Positions 1 to 6,954 are shown, numbered from the stretch's first letter. The stretch: 10,888 bases of DNA from Chloroflexota bacterium (GCA_019247135.1 JAFAPL010000761.1:1-10888), one strand, 5' to 3'. Numbers and translations: made by a program. Notes: generated by a model from the sequence alone, not told the origin.

Positions 1-403
1 GCTCGAGGACCAGTTTCGCATGTTCCTCGGGACGCGCATCCTGATCGATGCAGGTGCGGTCATCGGCGCTCACGGTGCAATCCCGGCCACCTCGAATGTT
101 GCGCCTGCCGCGTCCGCCGAAGCCTGGGACTCAGCGATTCGTGGCGACTTCCCGTCTGCCCAGCGCGCCGTTGACGTGGTCGCGGGGTATGAAGACCTCG
201 TGGACATCGCCAGAGGCGGCTCGCCGGACGCCGCCAGCTACGCCTCGATGAAGGCGATCCTGCATGACTGGGGCATCATCGCCAATCCGCGCTTGACGCG
301 CCCGCTCCGCTCGCTCGCCTCGGACGAGCTCCCGGTGTTGCGCGAGCGGCTGAAGGCGTTACCGCACGGCGCCGAGCGCGTCGGAGCCCTCGTCGCGCGC
401 TAG
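1..403 (+). CDS. DapA-family aldolase/lyase, C-terminal part (5' end outside window)
   Basis: The frame is open from the first bases of the window to a TAG at 401-403, so this is the last roughly 133 residues of a longer protein; full DapA-family enzymes are about 290-310 residues. The clearest family mark is a GAHGAIPATSNVAP-like segment near the start, which matches the conserved G-x-x-G-x-I-S-x-x-x-N-x-x-P strand of the dihydrodipicolinate synthase / N-acetylneuraminate lyase (class I aldolase) TIM-barrel family. It is followed by the helical C-terminal tail, with a typical K-x-x-L-x-x-x-G motif and a P-R-L-T-R-P-L-R stretch. The Schiff-base lysine and substrate-binding residues lie in the missing upstream part, so the reaction (lysine biosynthesis, sugar-acid cleavage or another aldol reaction) cannot be assigned. 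The gene converges on the minus-strand operon and is not part of it. An ATG at 20 is internal to the domain and is not the start. Confidence 0.85.
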   Translation, partial: LEDQFRMFLGTRILIDAGAVIGAHGAIPATSNVAPAASAEAWDSAIRGDFPSAQRAVDVVAGYEDLVDIARGGSPDAASYASMKAILHDWGIIANPRLTRPLRSLASDELPVLRERLKALPHGAERVGALVAR

Positions 404-420
404 CACCGCTCGTTATCGCT

Positions 421-501
421 TTCGCGGGCTGCCGCTTCAGCAGCCAGAACTGTCAACTTGGCAAGTTGAACATCTGGGAAGATCCAGCGCCAGCCCGCGA
501 A
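421..501. repeat. Palindromic intergenic repeat, copy 1
   Basis: This element fills the convergent gap between the DapA-like stop and the RidA stop. Its outer arms are a perfect 11-bp inverted repeat: TTCGCGGGCTG at 421-431 and CAGCCCGCGAA at 491-501. In the centre is a second perfect hairpin, TCAACTT (453-459) / AAGTTGA (463-469), with a 3-nt loop. The block GCGGGCTGCCGCT (424-436) recurs in copies 2 and 3, and GATCCAGCGCCAGCCCGC (481-498) recurs in copy 2 with one mismatch. AAGTTGAACA (463-472) recurs in copy 3 at nearly the same offset. No T-run follows the stem, so it is not a classical intrinsic terminator, but its position would suit a bidirectional transcription end or RNA-stability element. 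The inverted repeats are seen directly; the function is inferred. Confidence 0.7.
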
Positions 502-552
502 TCACGCTTGTGCTCACGAAGCAGCTCCGACGAACGCGCGCCAAGCTAACGG

Positions 553-945
553 CTACGCCGATGGCACGATCGCGTCAGCCTCGATCTCGACCAGCATGTC
601 CTGATCGATCAACCGAGAAACTTCGATCATGCTGGTCGCCGGGCGAATGTCTCCGAAGACCTCGCCATGCGCCTTGCCGACGTGCTCCCAGTCACCGATG
701 TTGGTGACGTAGATGCGCGTGCGCACGACATGCTCCAGAGAAGCGCCCGCACTCGACAGCGCGGACTCCAGGTTACGCAGCACCTGCACGGTTTGCGCAT
801 ACGGATCGCCCGCGCCAACGATTCGGCCGTTCGAATCCGTCGCGGTCGTTCCCGAAACAGAGACGAACGGCCCAACGCGGACCGCGCGTGAGTAGCCGAC
901 GATGGGCTCCCAGCGCGTGCCCGAGCTGAAAACTTCTCGTTGCAG
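553..945 (-). CDS. RidA/YjgF-family enamine/imine deaminase (non-canonical start)
   Basis: The encoded protein is about 130 residues, the normal RidA length. From the N-terminus it shows [17 protein letters not shown], then VSGTTATD (about 31-37), [13 protein letters not shown] (48-60), [26 protein letters not shown] and a VEIEADAIV end. Arg111 is the expected substrate-carboxylate-binding arginine of the family. Known RidA proteins are soluble trimers that hydrolyse reactive enamine/imine intermediates, and others act in specialised catabolic steps. No ATG, GTG or TTG precedes the conserved region in frame: the upstream in-frame stop is the CoxM TAA itself (955-957), and the only near-start-like codon is CTG at 945-943. 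The first GTG in frame (789) lies inside the fold and would remove about 50 conserved residues. The frame is identical to that of CoxM. The start is therefore tentative. Possible explanations are a CTG start, reinitiation or read-through from CoxM, or a sequence error near 945-960. It is the last gene of the minus-strand run. Confidence 0.8.
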   Translation of the reverse strand: MQREVFSSGTRWEPIVGYSRAVRVGPFVSVSGTTATDSNGRIVGAGDPYAQTVQVLRNLESALSSAGASLEHVVRTRIYVTNIGDWEHVGKAHGEVFGDIRPATSMIEVSRLIDQDMLVEIEADAIVPSA

Positions 946-954
946 ACTGAAGAC

Positions 955-1818
955 TTAGGAGGCTCCCGCGCGCCGCGCCGCTTCGAGGACCGCGCGCCGC
1001 GACAGCACACGTGCCAGGTGGGCGCGATACTCGGGGCTGGCGTGGATGTCGCCGAGCACGTCCACGCCGTCAGCCACTGACTGCACCGCGGCGCGCACCG
1101 CATCCTCGTCGACCGGCTTCCCAGCCAGCGCCTGCTCCGCCGCCGTCGCCCGATAAGCCTTCGGGCCGACACCCGTGATGCCCAGCCGTGCAGACGAGAT
1201 CATTCCACCGCTCACCGAGACGATGGCGCACACACCCGTCAGCGCGTAATGCGAGGCGGGCTGATCGAATTTCAGATACGCGGCGCCCGCACCCGACGGC
1301 CGTACGTTCAATCGGACTTCGCGAATGATCTCGCGCTCCTGCAGTGACGTGGTCAGCATGTCGACGAAGAAGCTTTCCAGGTCGAGATCCCGCTCGCCGC
1401 CGGGACCAACGGCTTTGATCGTCCCGCCGAGCGCCAGGACGACGGCGGGCATGTCACCCGCCGGATCGGCGTGCGCGAGTGCCCCAGCCAGGGTGCCTTT
1501 GGCGCGCACCTGCGGATCGCCCACCTCGTGCGCGGCTTCGGCCAACACGGGGGCACTCTGCTTCACTTCGCCCGAATTCTGAATCTCACGGTAGGTGGTC
1601 ATCGCGCCGATGGCCAGTTGATTGTCCTCGACACGAATGTACGACAGCCCGGGAATGCGGCCGATGTCGACCAGCAACTTCGGCTGGGCCAGCCGCAGCT
1701 TCATCAGCGGCAGCAGACTGTGACCACCTGCGAGCACCTTCGCGTCCGGGTCTTCGAGAAGTCCAACGGCTTCTTGCAGGCTGTTTGGCGCCGCGTACGC
1801 AAACTTGGCGGGAAACAT
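955..1818 (-). CDS. coxM: Molybdenum hydroxylase medium (FAD-binding) subunit, CoxM-like
   Basis: This is a 287-residue protein, the usual length for the flavin subunit of CO dehydrogenase-type enzymes. The N-terminal FAD_binding_5 domain carries A-G-G-H-S-L-L-P (30-37), which holds the FAD pyrophosphate. It also carries the second FAD motif, KGTLAGALAHADPAGD (about 107-122), which in most relatives reads T-I-G-G-S rather than T-L-A-G-A. A C-terminal CO_deh_flav_C domain follows, with G-I-T-G-V-G-x-K-A-Y-R-A. The subunit takes electrons from the [2Fe-2S] subunit and passes them to the respiratory chain or another acceptor. The ATG at 1818-1816 overlaps the upstream CoxS stop by one base (TGATG), and an AGGAG Shine-Dalgarno sequence lies 7 nt before it, so translation is probably coupled to CoxS. 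The same subunit type serves nicotinate, xanthine and other hydroxylases, so the name coxM reflects context rather than proven substrate. Confidence 0.9.
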   Translation of the reverse strand: MFPAKFAYAAPNSLQEAVGLLEDPDAKVLAGGHSLLPLMKLRLAQPKLLVDIGRIPGLSYIRVEDNQLAIGAMTTYREIQNSGEVKQSAPVLAEAAHEVGDPQVRAKGTLAGALAHADPAGDMPAVVLALGGTIKAVGPGGERDLDLESFFVDMLTTSLQEREIIREVRLNVRPSGAGAAYLKFDQPASHYALTGVCAIVSVSGGMISSARLGITGVGPKAYRATAAEQALAGKPVDEDAVRAAVQSVADGVDVLGDIHASPEYRAHLARVLSRRAVLEAARRAGAS

Positions 1819-2378
1819 CAGTGTGCTCCTGCCGTGGCTGGCTCAGCCGTGAGAACATCAGGCTTCTCGAACGGCTCCTCGCCACTGATCTTTTTGCTGG
1901 CCGACAGGGCCGCCTTGACGATGTTTTGATAACCGGTGCAGCGGCACAGATTACCGTCCAGACCCCGCCGCACTTCCGCCTCAGATGGCTTGGGGTTGTC
2001 ACGCAGCAGTTGATCGATGGCGATCACCATCCCTGGCGTGCAGAAACCACATTGCAGGCCATGCTCTTCCCAGAACGCCTGCTGGATCGGGTGCAGTTTG
2101 CCGTTCGCCTCGGCAAAGCCCTCGATCGTCTTGATGTCCGCGCCGTCGGCCTGGACCGCCAGGATCGTGCACGCCTTGACGGCAGTCCCGTTCAGCAGGA
2201 TTGTGCAGGCGCCACACTGGGACGTATCGCAGCCGACATGCGTCCCCGTGAGCCCGAGCTGCTCACGGATGAAGTACACCAGAAGCTGTCGCGGCTCGAC
2301 CTCGCGGCTATAGCGCGTGCCGTTGACCGTGACTGCAATGCTGTGCAGCGCCGGCGCGCTAGTCTCGGTCTGGATCAT
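1818..2378 (-). CDS. coxS: Molybdenum hydroxylase small 2x[2Fe-2S] subunit, CoxS-like
   Basis: The protein has 186 residues. The N-terminal plant-type ferredoxin domain ligates its cluster with Cys50, Cys55, Cys58 (C-D-T-S-Q-C-G-A-C) and Cys70. The C-terminal helical domain ligates the Mo-proximal cluster with Cys110, Cys113 (Q-C-G-F-C-T-P-G-M) and Cys145, Cys147 (C-R-C-T-G-Y-Q-N-I). Gln109 is the conserved contact to the pterin. All eight ligands are present, so the subunit should be functional. About 30 residues follow the last motif, a tail richer in Glu, Pro and Ala that is longer than in minimal CoxS proteins. The ATG at 2378 is preceded by GAGAGG (2393-2388), 9 nt upstream and overlapping the NUDIX stop codon. 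CoxM follows with a one-base stop/start overlap. The subunit relays electrons from the Mo site to FAD. Confidence 0.93.
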   Translation of the reverse strand: MIQTETSAPALHSIAVTVNGTRYSREVEPRQLLVYFIREQLGLTGTHVGCDTSQCGACTILLNGTAVKACTILAVQADGADIKTIEGFAEANGKLHPIQQAFWEEHGLQCGFCTPGMVIAIDQLLRDNPKPSEAEVRRGLDGNLCRCTGYQNIVKAALSASKKISGEEPFEKPDVLTAEPATAGAH

Positions 2379-2387
2379 CGAAGGGTG

Positions 2388-2393
2388 CCTCTC
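2388..2393 (-). promoter_or_regulatory. Shine-Dalgarno site of the CoxS-like gene
   Basis: The minus strand reads GAGAGG, then 9 nt, then ATG at 2378. The site overlaps the TGA of the upstream NUDIX gene (2394-2392), which supports both the chosen start and translational coupling of the two genes. Confidence 0.6.
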
Positions 2394-2913
2394 ATTGGTT
2401 CACAAAGAGGCTACCAGTCTGGACCTTCAGCTTCCAATCTTCCAGCACCCGTCGGTCGTGCTCGAACGCCAGATCGCGCGGCAAATTCTCTAATTGAAAC
2501 CAGCGTACCTCGCCGACTTCCAGGCCATCTGCTTCGACCGCGCCGTCGACGATCTCGCCGCCGTATACGACGAGCACGACTGGATTGCCATGTTCCGAAT
2601 AGGCGCCCACGAGGCCCGTCAAGCGAACGGTCACACCGAACTCTTCAAAGACTTCGCGCAGGGCGGCTTCCTCGAGCACCTCGCCACGATTGACGTAGCC
2701 CGCGGGAAAGCTCCAGCGGCCCGCGCCAGGATCGACCAGGCGACGCCCAAGCAGTACGCCGCGCTCGTCGCCGAGCACCACGGCCACCGCGACCTTGGGG
2801 TCGAGGTACTGGATGAAGCCACAGCTCGGACATGTCGGCCGCTCGCGATCCTCCTGAAAGCGGAGCACGAGCGGCGTGCCACACTGCTGGCAAAAGCCGC
2901 GACTACTCACCAC
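2392..2913 (-). CDS. NUDIX hydrolase with N-terminal zinc ribbon
   Basis: The protein has 173 residues. A zinc ribbon at the N-terminus uses Cys8, Cys11, Cys28 and Cys31 (C-Q-Q-C and C-P-S-C). The NUDIX fold follows, with a complete catalytic box at 72-94 (G-x5-E-x7-R-E-V-F-E-E-F-G-V) that binds the metal ions needed to cleave a nucleoside diphosphate linked to another moiety. The zinc ribbon plus NUDIX layout resembles NADH-pyrophosphatase-like and ADP-ribose-pyrophosphatase-like proteins. The substrate cannot be read from the sequence. The GTG start (2913-2911) abuts the TGA of the MocA-like gene, and a second GTG follows immediately, so the start may be one codon later. Its place between a dinucleotide-forming MocA and the CoxS subunit suggests cofactor or nucleotide housekeeping for the Mo enzyme, which is an inference from position only. 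Confidence 0.88.
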   Translation of the reverse strand: MVSSRGFCQQCGTPLVLRFQEDRERPTCPSCGFIQYLDPKVAVAVVLGDERGVLLGRRLVDPGAGRWSFPAGYVNRGEVLEEAALREVFEEFGVTVRLTGLVGAYSEHGNPVVLVVYGGEIVDGAVEADGLEVGEVRWFQLENLPRDLAFEHDRRVLEDWKLKVQTGSLFVNQ

Positions 2914-3516
2914 TCACGTCAATTCGGCGTCGGGGTCCAGCTCCAGCAGCCGACTGTAGTCTTCGGGCCGGTCCACGTCGCGCATGATGTCAGCGTCCTC
3001 GAAGTGGACTGCCTCGACGGATTCCGGGTGCGCACGCAGGTACTGGGCGCCGCCAATGTCACCCTCCTGAATCATCAGCGACGGGAACAGCGAGCGGGTG
3101 ATGAAGACGGGGACGCCGCGGACACCACGCGACTCGGACATGGCCGCGGGCCGTCCGCTTACTTGCTGTCTGTGGGCCAGCTCCCTCAGGGCCTGGGGTG
3201 TGACCATGGGCATGTCGGCTGGATAAATGAAGACACCACGCGCCTCGGGCGACACCGCCGCCAGTCCACCACGCAACGAAGTGCTGACGCCCTCGGTCCA
3301 CTGGCCGTTGATCACCACCGTCGCGCTGGTCGCGCCCACTTCGGGGAGCAGTGCATCCGCCGCGTGGCCCAGGACGACGATGACCTGCTCGGTGGGCACC
3401 GCCAGCGCAGTGTCGATGGCGCGCCGCAGCAGAGATGTGCCGCGGAATTTGAGAAGTTGCTTCGGTTGTCCCATTCGGCTGGAACCGCCAGCGGCGAGGA
3501 TGACGGCTGCCAGCAC
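2914..3516 (-). CDS. mocA: MocA-like molybdenum cofactor cytidylyltransferase (NTP transferase)
   Basis: From the chosen start the protein has 200 residues and opens with M-L-A-A-V-I-L-A-A-G-G-S-S-R-M-G-Q-P-K-Q-L-L, the nucleotide-binding loop of the MobA-like NTP transferase family. The R-M-G-x-P-K form is typical of MocA/MobA. Later motifs include N-x-x-W-x-x-G-x-x-x-S-L-R-x-G-L, P-A-D-M-P-M-V-T (metal-binding Asp) and D-V-D-R-P-E-D-Y near the C-terminus. MocA transfers CMP from CTP to Mo-molybdopterin, giving the cytosine-dinucleotide cofactor used by CO-dehydrogenase-type enzymes. The frame also opens at a GTG at 3549, which would add 11 atypical residues. The GTG at 3516 places the strand A-V-I-L-A-A-G at the very N-terminus, as usual, and has a TGGAG 11 nt upstream, so it is preferred. 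A 133-bp gap holding repeat copy 2 separates it from XdhC. CTP specificity is inferred from context. Confidence 0.88.
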   Translation of the reverse strand: MLAAVILAAGGSSRMGQPKQLLKFRGTSLLRRAIDTALAVPTEQVIVVLGHAADALLPEVGATSATVVINGQWTEGVSTSLRGGLAAVSPEARGVFIYPADMPMVTPQALRELAHRQQVSGRPAAMSESRGVRGVPVFITRSLFPSLMIQEGDIGGAQYLRAHPESVEAVHFEDADIMRDVDRPEDYSRLLELDPDAELT

Positions 3517-3565
3517 TACCGAGTCGGCTCCACGGCGGTATAGCCACACCGTGGAGCGGGCGCCC

Positions 3566-3639
3566 GCGGGCTGTCGCTGTCACAGTCGGAATTCTGAATT
3601 GCAGAATTCACGGCCTGGCTTGATCCAGCGCTAGCCCGC
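3566..3639. repeat. Palindromic intergenic repeat, copy 2
   Basis: This copy lies inside the operon, between the XdhC stop and the MocA start. The outer arms are GCGGGCT (3566-3572) and AGCCCGC (3633-3639). A perfect 8-bp inner hairpin, GAATTCTG (3589-3596) / CAGAATTC (3602-3609), has a 5-nt loop. GCGGGCTGTCGCT (3566-3578) and GATCCAGCGCTAGCCCGC (3622-3639) each differ from copy 1 by one base. The central hairpin occupies the same place as in copy 1 but with different stem bases, so the structure is kept while the sequence changes. The CGGGCGCCCG palindrome at 3557-3566 overlaps its left edge. It may attenuate or process the transcript between XdhC and MocA; that is an inference. Confidence 0.7.
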
Positions 3640-3649
3640 ATTTCGAGCG

Positions 3650-4714
3650 CTAGACTGCAACCGCGGTCCGAGGCCGCTCCACCTGCGCAGGCGCTGCCAG
3701 CTTGCCGTTCTTGGCGGCGATCATCTGCGCCAGAATCGCGACGCCGATCTCTTCGGGAGAGGTCGATCCGAGATCGAGTCCAATCGGCCCGTAGAGTCGA
3801 CCGACCTGCTCTTCGGTCAGGCCCGCGGCGGTCAGACGCGCACGCCGCTCGCGCTGTGTCTTCGGACTACCGATCGCCCCGACGAACCTCGCCTGGCTCT
3901 GCAACGCGCCAAGCAGTGCCGGATCATCCAGCTTCGGATCGTGACTCAGCACGGCGATATACGCATTGCTGCCCAATGGGTGCGTCTTGAGGTAGTCGTC
4001 GGCGTGCATGACGTGGATCTCGTCGACATCGGGAAACCGCTCCCGGGTGGCCCAGATGCCGCGCGCATCCACAACGATTACTTTGAACCCGCCCTCGCTC
4101 TTCGCGAGCCGCGCCAGCGCGACGCCAATATGAACGGCGCCGAAAATCACGATCGTCGGCTGCGCGGGATAGGTATCGACAAACACCTTCAGCGGTCCGC
4201 CAGGCGCGTCGTCGTAGCTCAGCTGGCTGTTCTTGCCGTCGCGCAGCAGACGGATCGCGTCCTTTGCGACGCGCTCATCCAGGTCTTCGCCGCGCCCGAG
4301 GCTCCCGCGATGCTTGCCGAACTCCCACGCCAGCACGCCGTTGCCGACGCCCTCGCCGTCGATCACATATGCGAATGCGACCGGCTTTTCCGTGGGAAAA
4401 GCGCGGCCGAAGGGCTGGATGAAGACCTCGATCTGACCGCCGCACGCGAGCCCGACGTTGAAGGCCATCTCGTCGCTGATCCCGTATGGGACCAGCCGCG
4501 GGTGGTCTTCCTCGAGCACCTGTTTGGCATGCTCGACCACGTCGTTCTCGACGCAACCGCCCGAAACCGACCCGACGAACTCGCCGTCTTCAGAGATGGC
4601 CATTTTGGCGCCTGGCCGACGCGGTGCCGAGCCGTACGCCTGGACAACAGTAGCCACGGCGACTTTCTTGCCCGCGTTGCGCCAGCGGTCGATGTCCGGC
4701 AGGAGTTCCTTCAT
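3650..4714 (-). CDS. xdhC: XdhC/CoxF-family Mo-enzyme maturation protein
   Basis: The protein has 354 residues and both family domains. The N-terminal XdhC/CoxI domain has Y-G-S-A-P-R-R-P-G-A-K-M (27-38), V-S-G-G-C-V-E (50-56, Cys54) and G-L-A-C-G-G-Q-I-E-V (88-97, Cys91). The C-terminal Rossmann domain begins with a V-I-F-G-A-V-H-I-G nucleotide-binding loop after about residue 185. It ends with F-V-G-A-I-G-S-x-x-T-Q-x-R-R and P-I-G-L-D-L-G-S-x-S-P-E-E-I, both diagnostic. XdhC-type proteins bind the molybdenum cofactor, support its sulfuration and pass it to the apoenzyme. The ATG at 4714 gives a natural N-terminus, although no clear Shine-Dalgarno sequence precedes it in the 43-nt gap after CoxE. 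That gap contains the 10-bp palindrome GCGAATTCGC (4735-4744). Confidence 0.92.
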   Translation of the reverse strand: MKELLPDIDRWRNAGKKVAVATVVQAYGSAPRRPGAKMAISEDGEFVGSVSGGCVENDVVEHAKQVLEEDHPRLVPYGISDEMAFNVGLACGGQIEVFIQPFGRAFPTEKPVAFAYVIDGEGVGNGVLAWEFGKHRGSLGRGEDLDERVAKDAIRLLRDGKNSQLSYDDAPGGPLKVFVDTYPAQPTIVIFGAVHIGVALARLAKSEGGFKVIVVDARGIWATRERFPDVDEIHVMHADDYLKTHPLGSNAYIAVLSHDPKLDDPALLGALQSQARFVGAIGSPKTQRERRARLTAAGLTEEQVGRLYGPIGLDLGSTSPEEIGVAILAQMIAAKNGKLAAPAQVERPRTAVAV

Positions 4715-4757
4715 AACTACGTGGAGTCTACCGCGCGAATTCGCCCGGAACGCGCGA

Positions 4758-5954
4758 TTAGAGGGCCAGTGCGCGGCCTAACGCCTGAAGCGACGCGAGA
4801 TTGTGCGCACTCGCGAACAGCGCGACATGCGGCAGCGCCGCACTCATCCCGCGTGCGAGCGGCCGGTAGTCTTCGTTGCCAAGCAGCGGATTGAGCCAGA
4901 TCACGCGCGCGGCACGCCGCTCGATTTGCTCCATCTCATGCTCGAGGACACTCGCGTCGCCCGTGTCGAGGCCGTCGCTCATGATCAGGACGATCGTATG
5001 TTTGTTGAGCGTGCGGAGGGCCCATTCCTGGTTGAACGTGTGCAGGCTCTCCCCGATGCGCGTGCCGCCAGACCAATCGGGCACTTCGCGCGCAATGCGA
5101 TCGAGAGCCGTGAAGATGTCGCTGGTCTTGAAGTAATCCGTGACGCGGGTCAGCCGCGTCGAAAACACGAAGCTCTCGACTTTTCCAAGTGTGTTCTGCA
5201 GCGCGTAGATGAACTGCAGAAGGAACTTGCTATAGGTATCCATGCTGCGGCTGACATCACAGATCAGCACGATGCGTGGCTTCCGAATCTTGCGCTTCTT
5301 CCGCGCAAGTTCAACCACCGTTCCGCCGAATTTGATGTTGCGGCGCATCGTGCGTCTGAGGTCAATCGCGTGGCCGCGTTGGGTGGACCGATAACGGCGG
5401 CTCTCGCGTGTAGCCAGTCGTCGAGCGACGACGAGGATGGCACGCGCGATGTCCTGCATCTCGTCGGGTGTGAACGTGCTGAAGTCGCGTGCGGCAAGCA
5501 CTTCGACGGGCGAGTAGAGGGGCATATCCAGCCCTTCCTCGTCCTCGTCGGCGTCGGACTCGTCACCCTCCGCGATCTGCGGCTGCGGCAGCTCCTCGCC
5601 CTGCGCGTCCGGATCCTGAGACGCGACACCCTCCTCACCGCGTTCCTCCATGCGCTCGGGCAGACGAGTGCGCCAGAACTCGTCGAAGGTCGCGTCGTGA
5701 ATGGGGATGTCCTCGGGCTTCCCCGTCAGCACCGAGCGCAGCGCGGTCTTGAACTCCTGGCGGTCCGAGATGTCAACAGCGTTCGCTGTACGAATCGCGT
5801 CGATCACCTCGGATGGAGTGACGAGCATCTCGCGCTCGCGCAACACCCGACAGAAGTCGATGATGTTGCGCTGCAGGTCTGCGTGCCGAGCTTTGCGGCG
5901 TTTGTACGGCTCTGGCATGCGGCCGTCAGCCGCCGGCCGTCGGTTTTCAGCCAT
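4758..5954 (-). CDS. coxE: CoxE-like VWA-domain protein
   Basis: The protein has 398 residues. A helical N-terminal part (about 20-100) is followed by a strongly acidic, low-complexity linker (about 103-142), a basic region (about 180-225) and a C-terminal von Willebrand A domain from about 228. The metal-ion-dependent adhesion site is complete: Asp233, Ser235 and Ser237 in D-V-S-R-S-M-D, Thr298 in S-G-G-T-R-I-G-E-S, and Asp327 in M-S-D-G-L-D. CoxE proteins work with the MoxR-type ATPase CoxD. In Oligotropha this pair is needed to complete the Mo/Cu/S active site of CO dehydrogenase. It starts 15 nt after the CoxD stop. That short spacer holds the 10-bp palindrome CGGGCGCCCG (5960-5969) instead of a Shine-Dalgarno sequence, so translation is probably coupled. 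A second ATG at codon 13 is possible but less likely. Confidence 0.9.
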   Translation of the reverse strand: MAENRRPAADGRMPEPYKRRKARHADLQRNIIDFCRVLREREMLVTPSEVIDAIRTANAVDISDRQEFKTALRSVLTGKPEDIPIHDATFDEFWRTRLPERMEERGEEGVASQDPDAQGEELPQPQIAEGDESDADEDEEGLDMPLYSPVEVLAARDFSTFTPDEMQDIARAILVVARRLATRESRRYRSTQRGHAIDLRRTMRRNIKFGGTVVELARKKRKIRKPRIVLICDVSRSMDTYSKFLLQFIYALQNTLGKVESFVFSTRLTRVTDYFKTSDIFTALDRIAREVPDWSGGTRIGESLHTFNQEWALRTLNKHTIVLIMSDGLDTGDASVLEHEMEQIERRAARVIWLNPLLGNEDYRPLARGMSAALPHVALFASAHNLASLQALGRALAL

Positions 5955-5969
5955 CGGTGCGGGCGCCCG

Positions 5970-6929
5970 TTATCGCGAAACGAGTTCCTTGTCGATGCGC
6001 TGAGCAATCTGCTGGGGTGCCGTGCGCATGCCATCGTCGTCCAGCGCGGAAAGCTCGCCGACAATCGCCTCGGCGCGCGCCCCAGCCAGCCGATTCACGT
6101 CATCGCGGTCCTTCAGGATCGCGCCCAGCGTCTCGGTCACCGCCTCGGGCTCGAGGTGATCCGCATGCAGCGCCATCAAGCTCATCGCCCAGTCCAGAGA
6201 CTCGGCCATGCCTGGCACTTTCGACAACCGCAGACGTCGGACGACCTGCATGAACCCGGCAACTTGCTGGGCAAGCTTGGGGTTGATGCCTTCGACTTTG
6301 GTTTCGATGATGCGTACCTCTTTCTCGAAATCCGGATAATCGATCCACAAGTAGAGGCAACGCCGCTTCAGCGCGTCCGAAAGCTCACGCGTACGGTTCG
6401 ACGTCAGGACGACGTAGGGCCGGTGCTTCGCCCGAACGGTTCCAAGTTCGGGAATCGTGACTTGAAAGTCCGACAGAATCTCCAGCAGAAACGCTTCAAA
6501 CTCTTCATCGGCGCGATCGACTTCGTCGATCAGCAAAACCGGCGCTTGATCCTCGCGACTGATAGCCGACAACAGCGGTCGTTTCAGCAGATACGGTTCG
6601 GAGAAGATTTCCGCCTCTTGTTGCCGCACATCGTGCTTTTCACCAACAGCTTCTTCGAGCCGGATGTGCAGCATCTGCTTCGGGTAGTTCCATTCATACA
6701 ATGCCGAGTTGGCGTCCAGGCCCTCATAACACTGCAAGCGAATGAGGTCCGTGTTCAGCGCCGCGGCGAGGACTTTGGCGATCTCGGTCTTGCCGACACC
6801 CGCCTGGCCTTCGATCAGCACTGGCTTACGCAGCTTCATCGCCAGGTAGATCGTCGTAGCGATGGCGCGATCAGTGACGTAGTGCTGTTGTTCCAGGTCA
6901 CGCTGGATTTCGGCAATTTGAGGAAGCAA
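5970..6929 (-). CDS. coxD: CoxD-like MoxR-family AAA+ ATPase
   Basis: From the chosen TTG start the protein has 319 residues, close to known CoxD and MoxR proteins. It shows Walker A G-Q-A-G-V-G-K-T (41-48), Walker B V-L-L-I-D-E-V-D-R (131-139), a sensor-1-like V-V-L-T-S-N-R-T-R-E-L and the P-E-L-G-T-V-R-A MoxR-type insert. MoxR ATPases partner with VWA proteins as metal-insertion chaperones. CoxD acts with CoxE on the Mo-hydroxylase active site. No ATG or GTG exists near the N-terminus. TTG at 6929-6927 has GGAG 9 nt upstream and lies 25 nt past the MoeA stop. The frame stays open further upstream inside MoeA, but that part has no family similarity and low-complexity Arg/Ser content, so it was not included. 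Confidence 0.88.
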   Translation of the reverse strand: MLPQIAEIQRDLEQQHYVTDRAIATTIYLAMKLRKPVLIEGQAGVGKTEIAKVLAAALNTDLIRLQCYEGLDANSALYEWNYPKQMLHIRLEEAVGEKHDVRQQEAEIFSEPYLLKRPLLSAISREDQAPVLLIDEVDRADEEFEAFLLEILSDFQVTIPELGTVRAKHRPYVVLTSNRTRELSDALKRRCLYLWIDYPDFEKEVRIIETKVEGINPKLAQQVAGFMQVVRRLRLSKVPGMAESLDWAMSLMALHADHLEPEAVTETLGAILKDRDDVNRLAGARAEAIVGELSALDDDGMRTAPQQIAQRIDKELVSR

Positions 6930-6938
6930 TTCAGAGAA

Positions 6939-6942
6939 CTCC
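6939..6942 (-). promoter_or_regulatory. Shine-Dalgarno site deciding the TTG start of CoxD
   Basis: The minus strand reads GGAG, then TTCTCTGAA, then TTG. The 9-nt spacing is good, and the site lies between the MoeA stop and the first conserved residues of the ATPase. Confidence 0.55.
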
Positions 6943-6954
6943 GTTCGCCCGAGA

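Noticed and set aside
421..501. Possible integron attC site
   Set aside because: A GTTRRRY-like heptamer (GTTGAAC) is present, but it lies in the middle of the palindrome and its partner does not fit RYYYAAC. No integrase or cassette layout is seen.
404..552. Classical Rho-independent terminator between the convergent genes
   Set aside because: The stems are good, but no T-run follows on either strand, so only a repeat/hairpin is annotated.
1479..2693. Plus-strand open frame of about 400 codons opposite CoxS and CoxM
   Set aside because: Arg/Pro-rich shadow translation with no family motif, opposite genes carrying all eight Fe-S cysteines and FAD motifs.
3557..3566. CGGGCGCCCG palindrome, also present at 5960-5969
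   Set aside because: Two occurrences of a 10-bp GC palindrome in GC-rich DNA are too few to call an operator.
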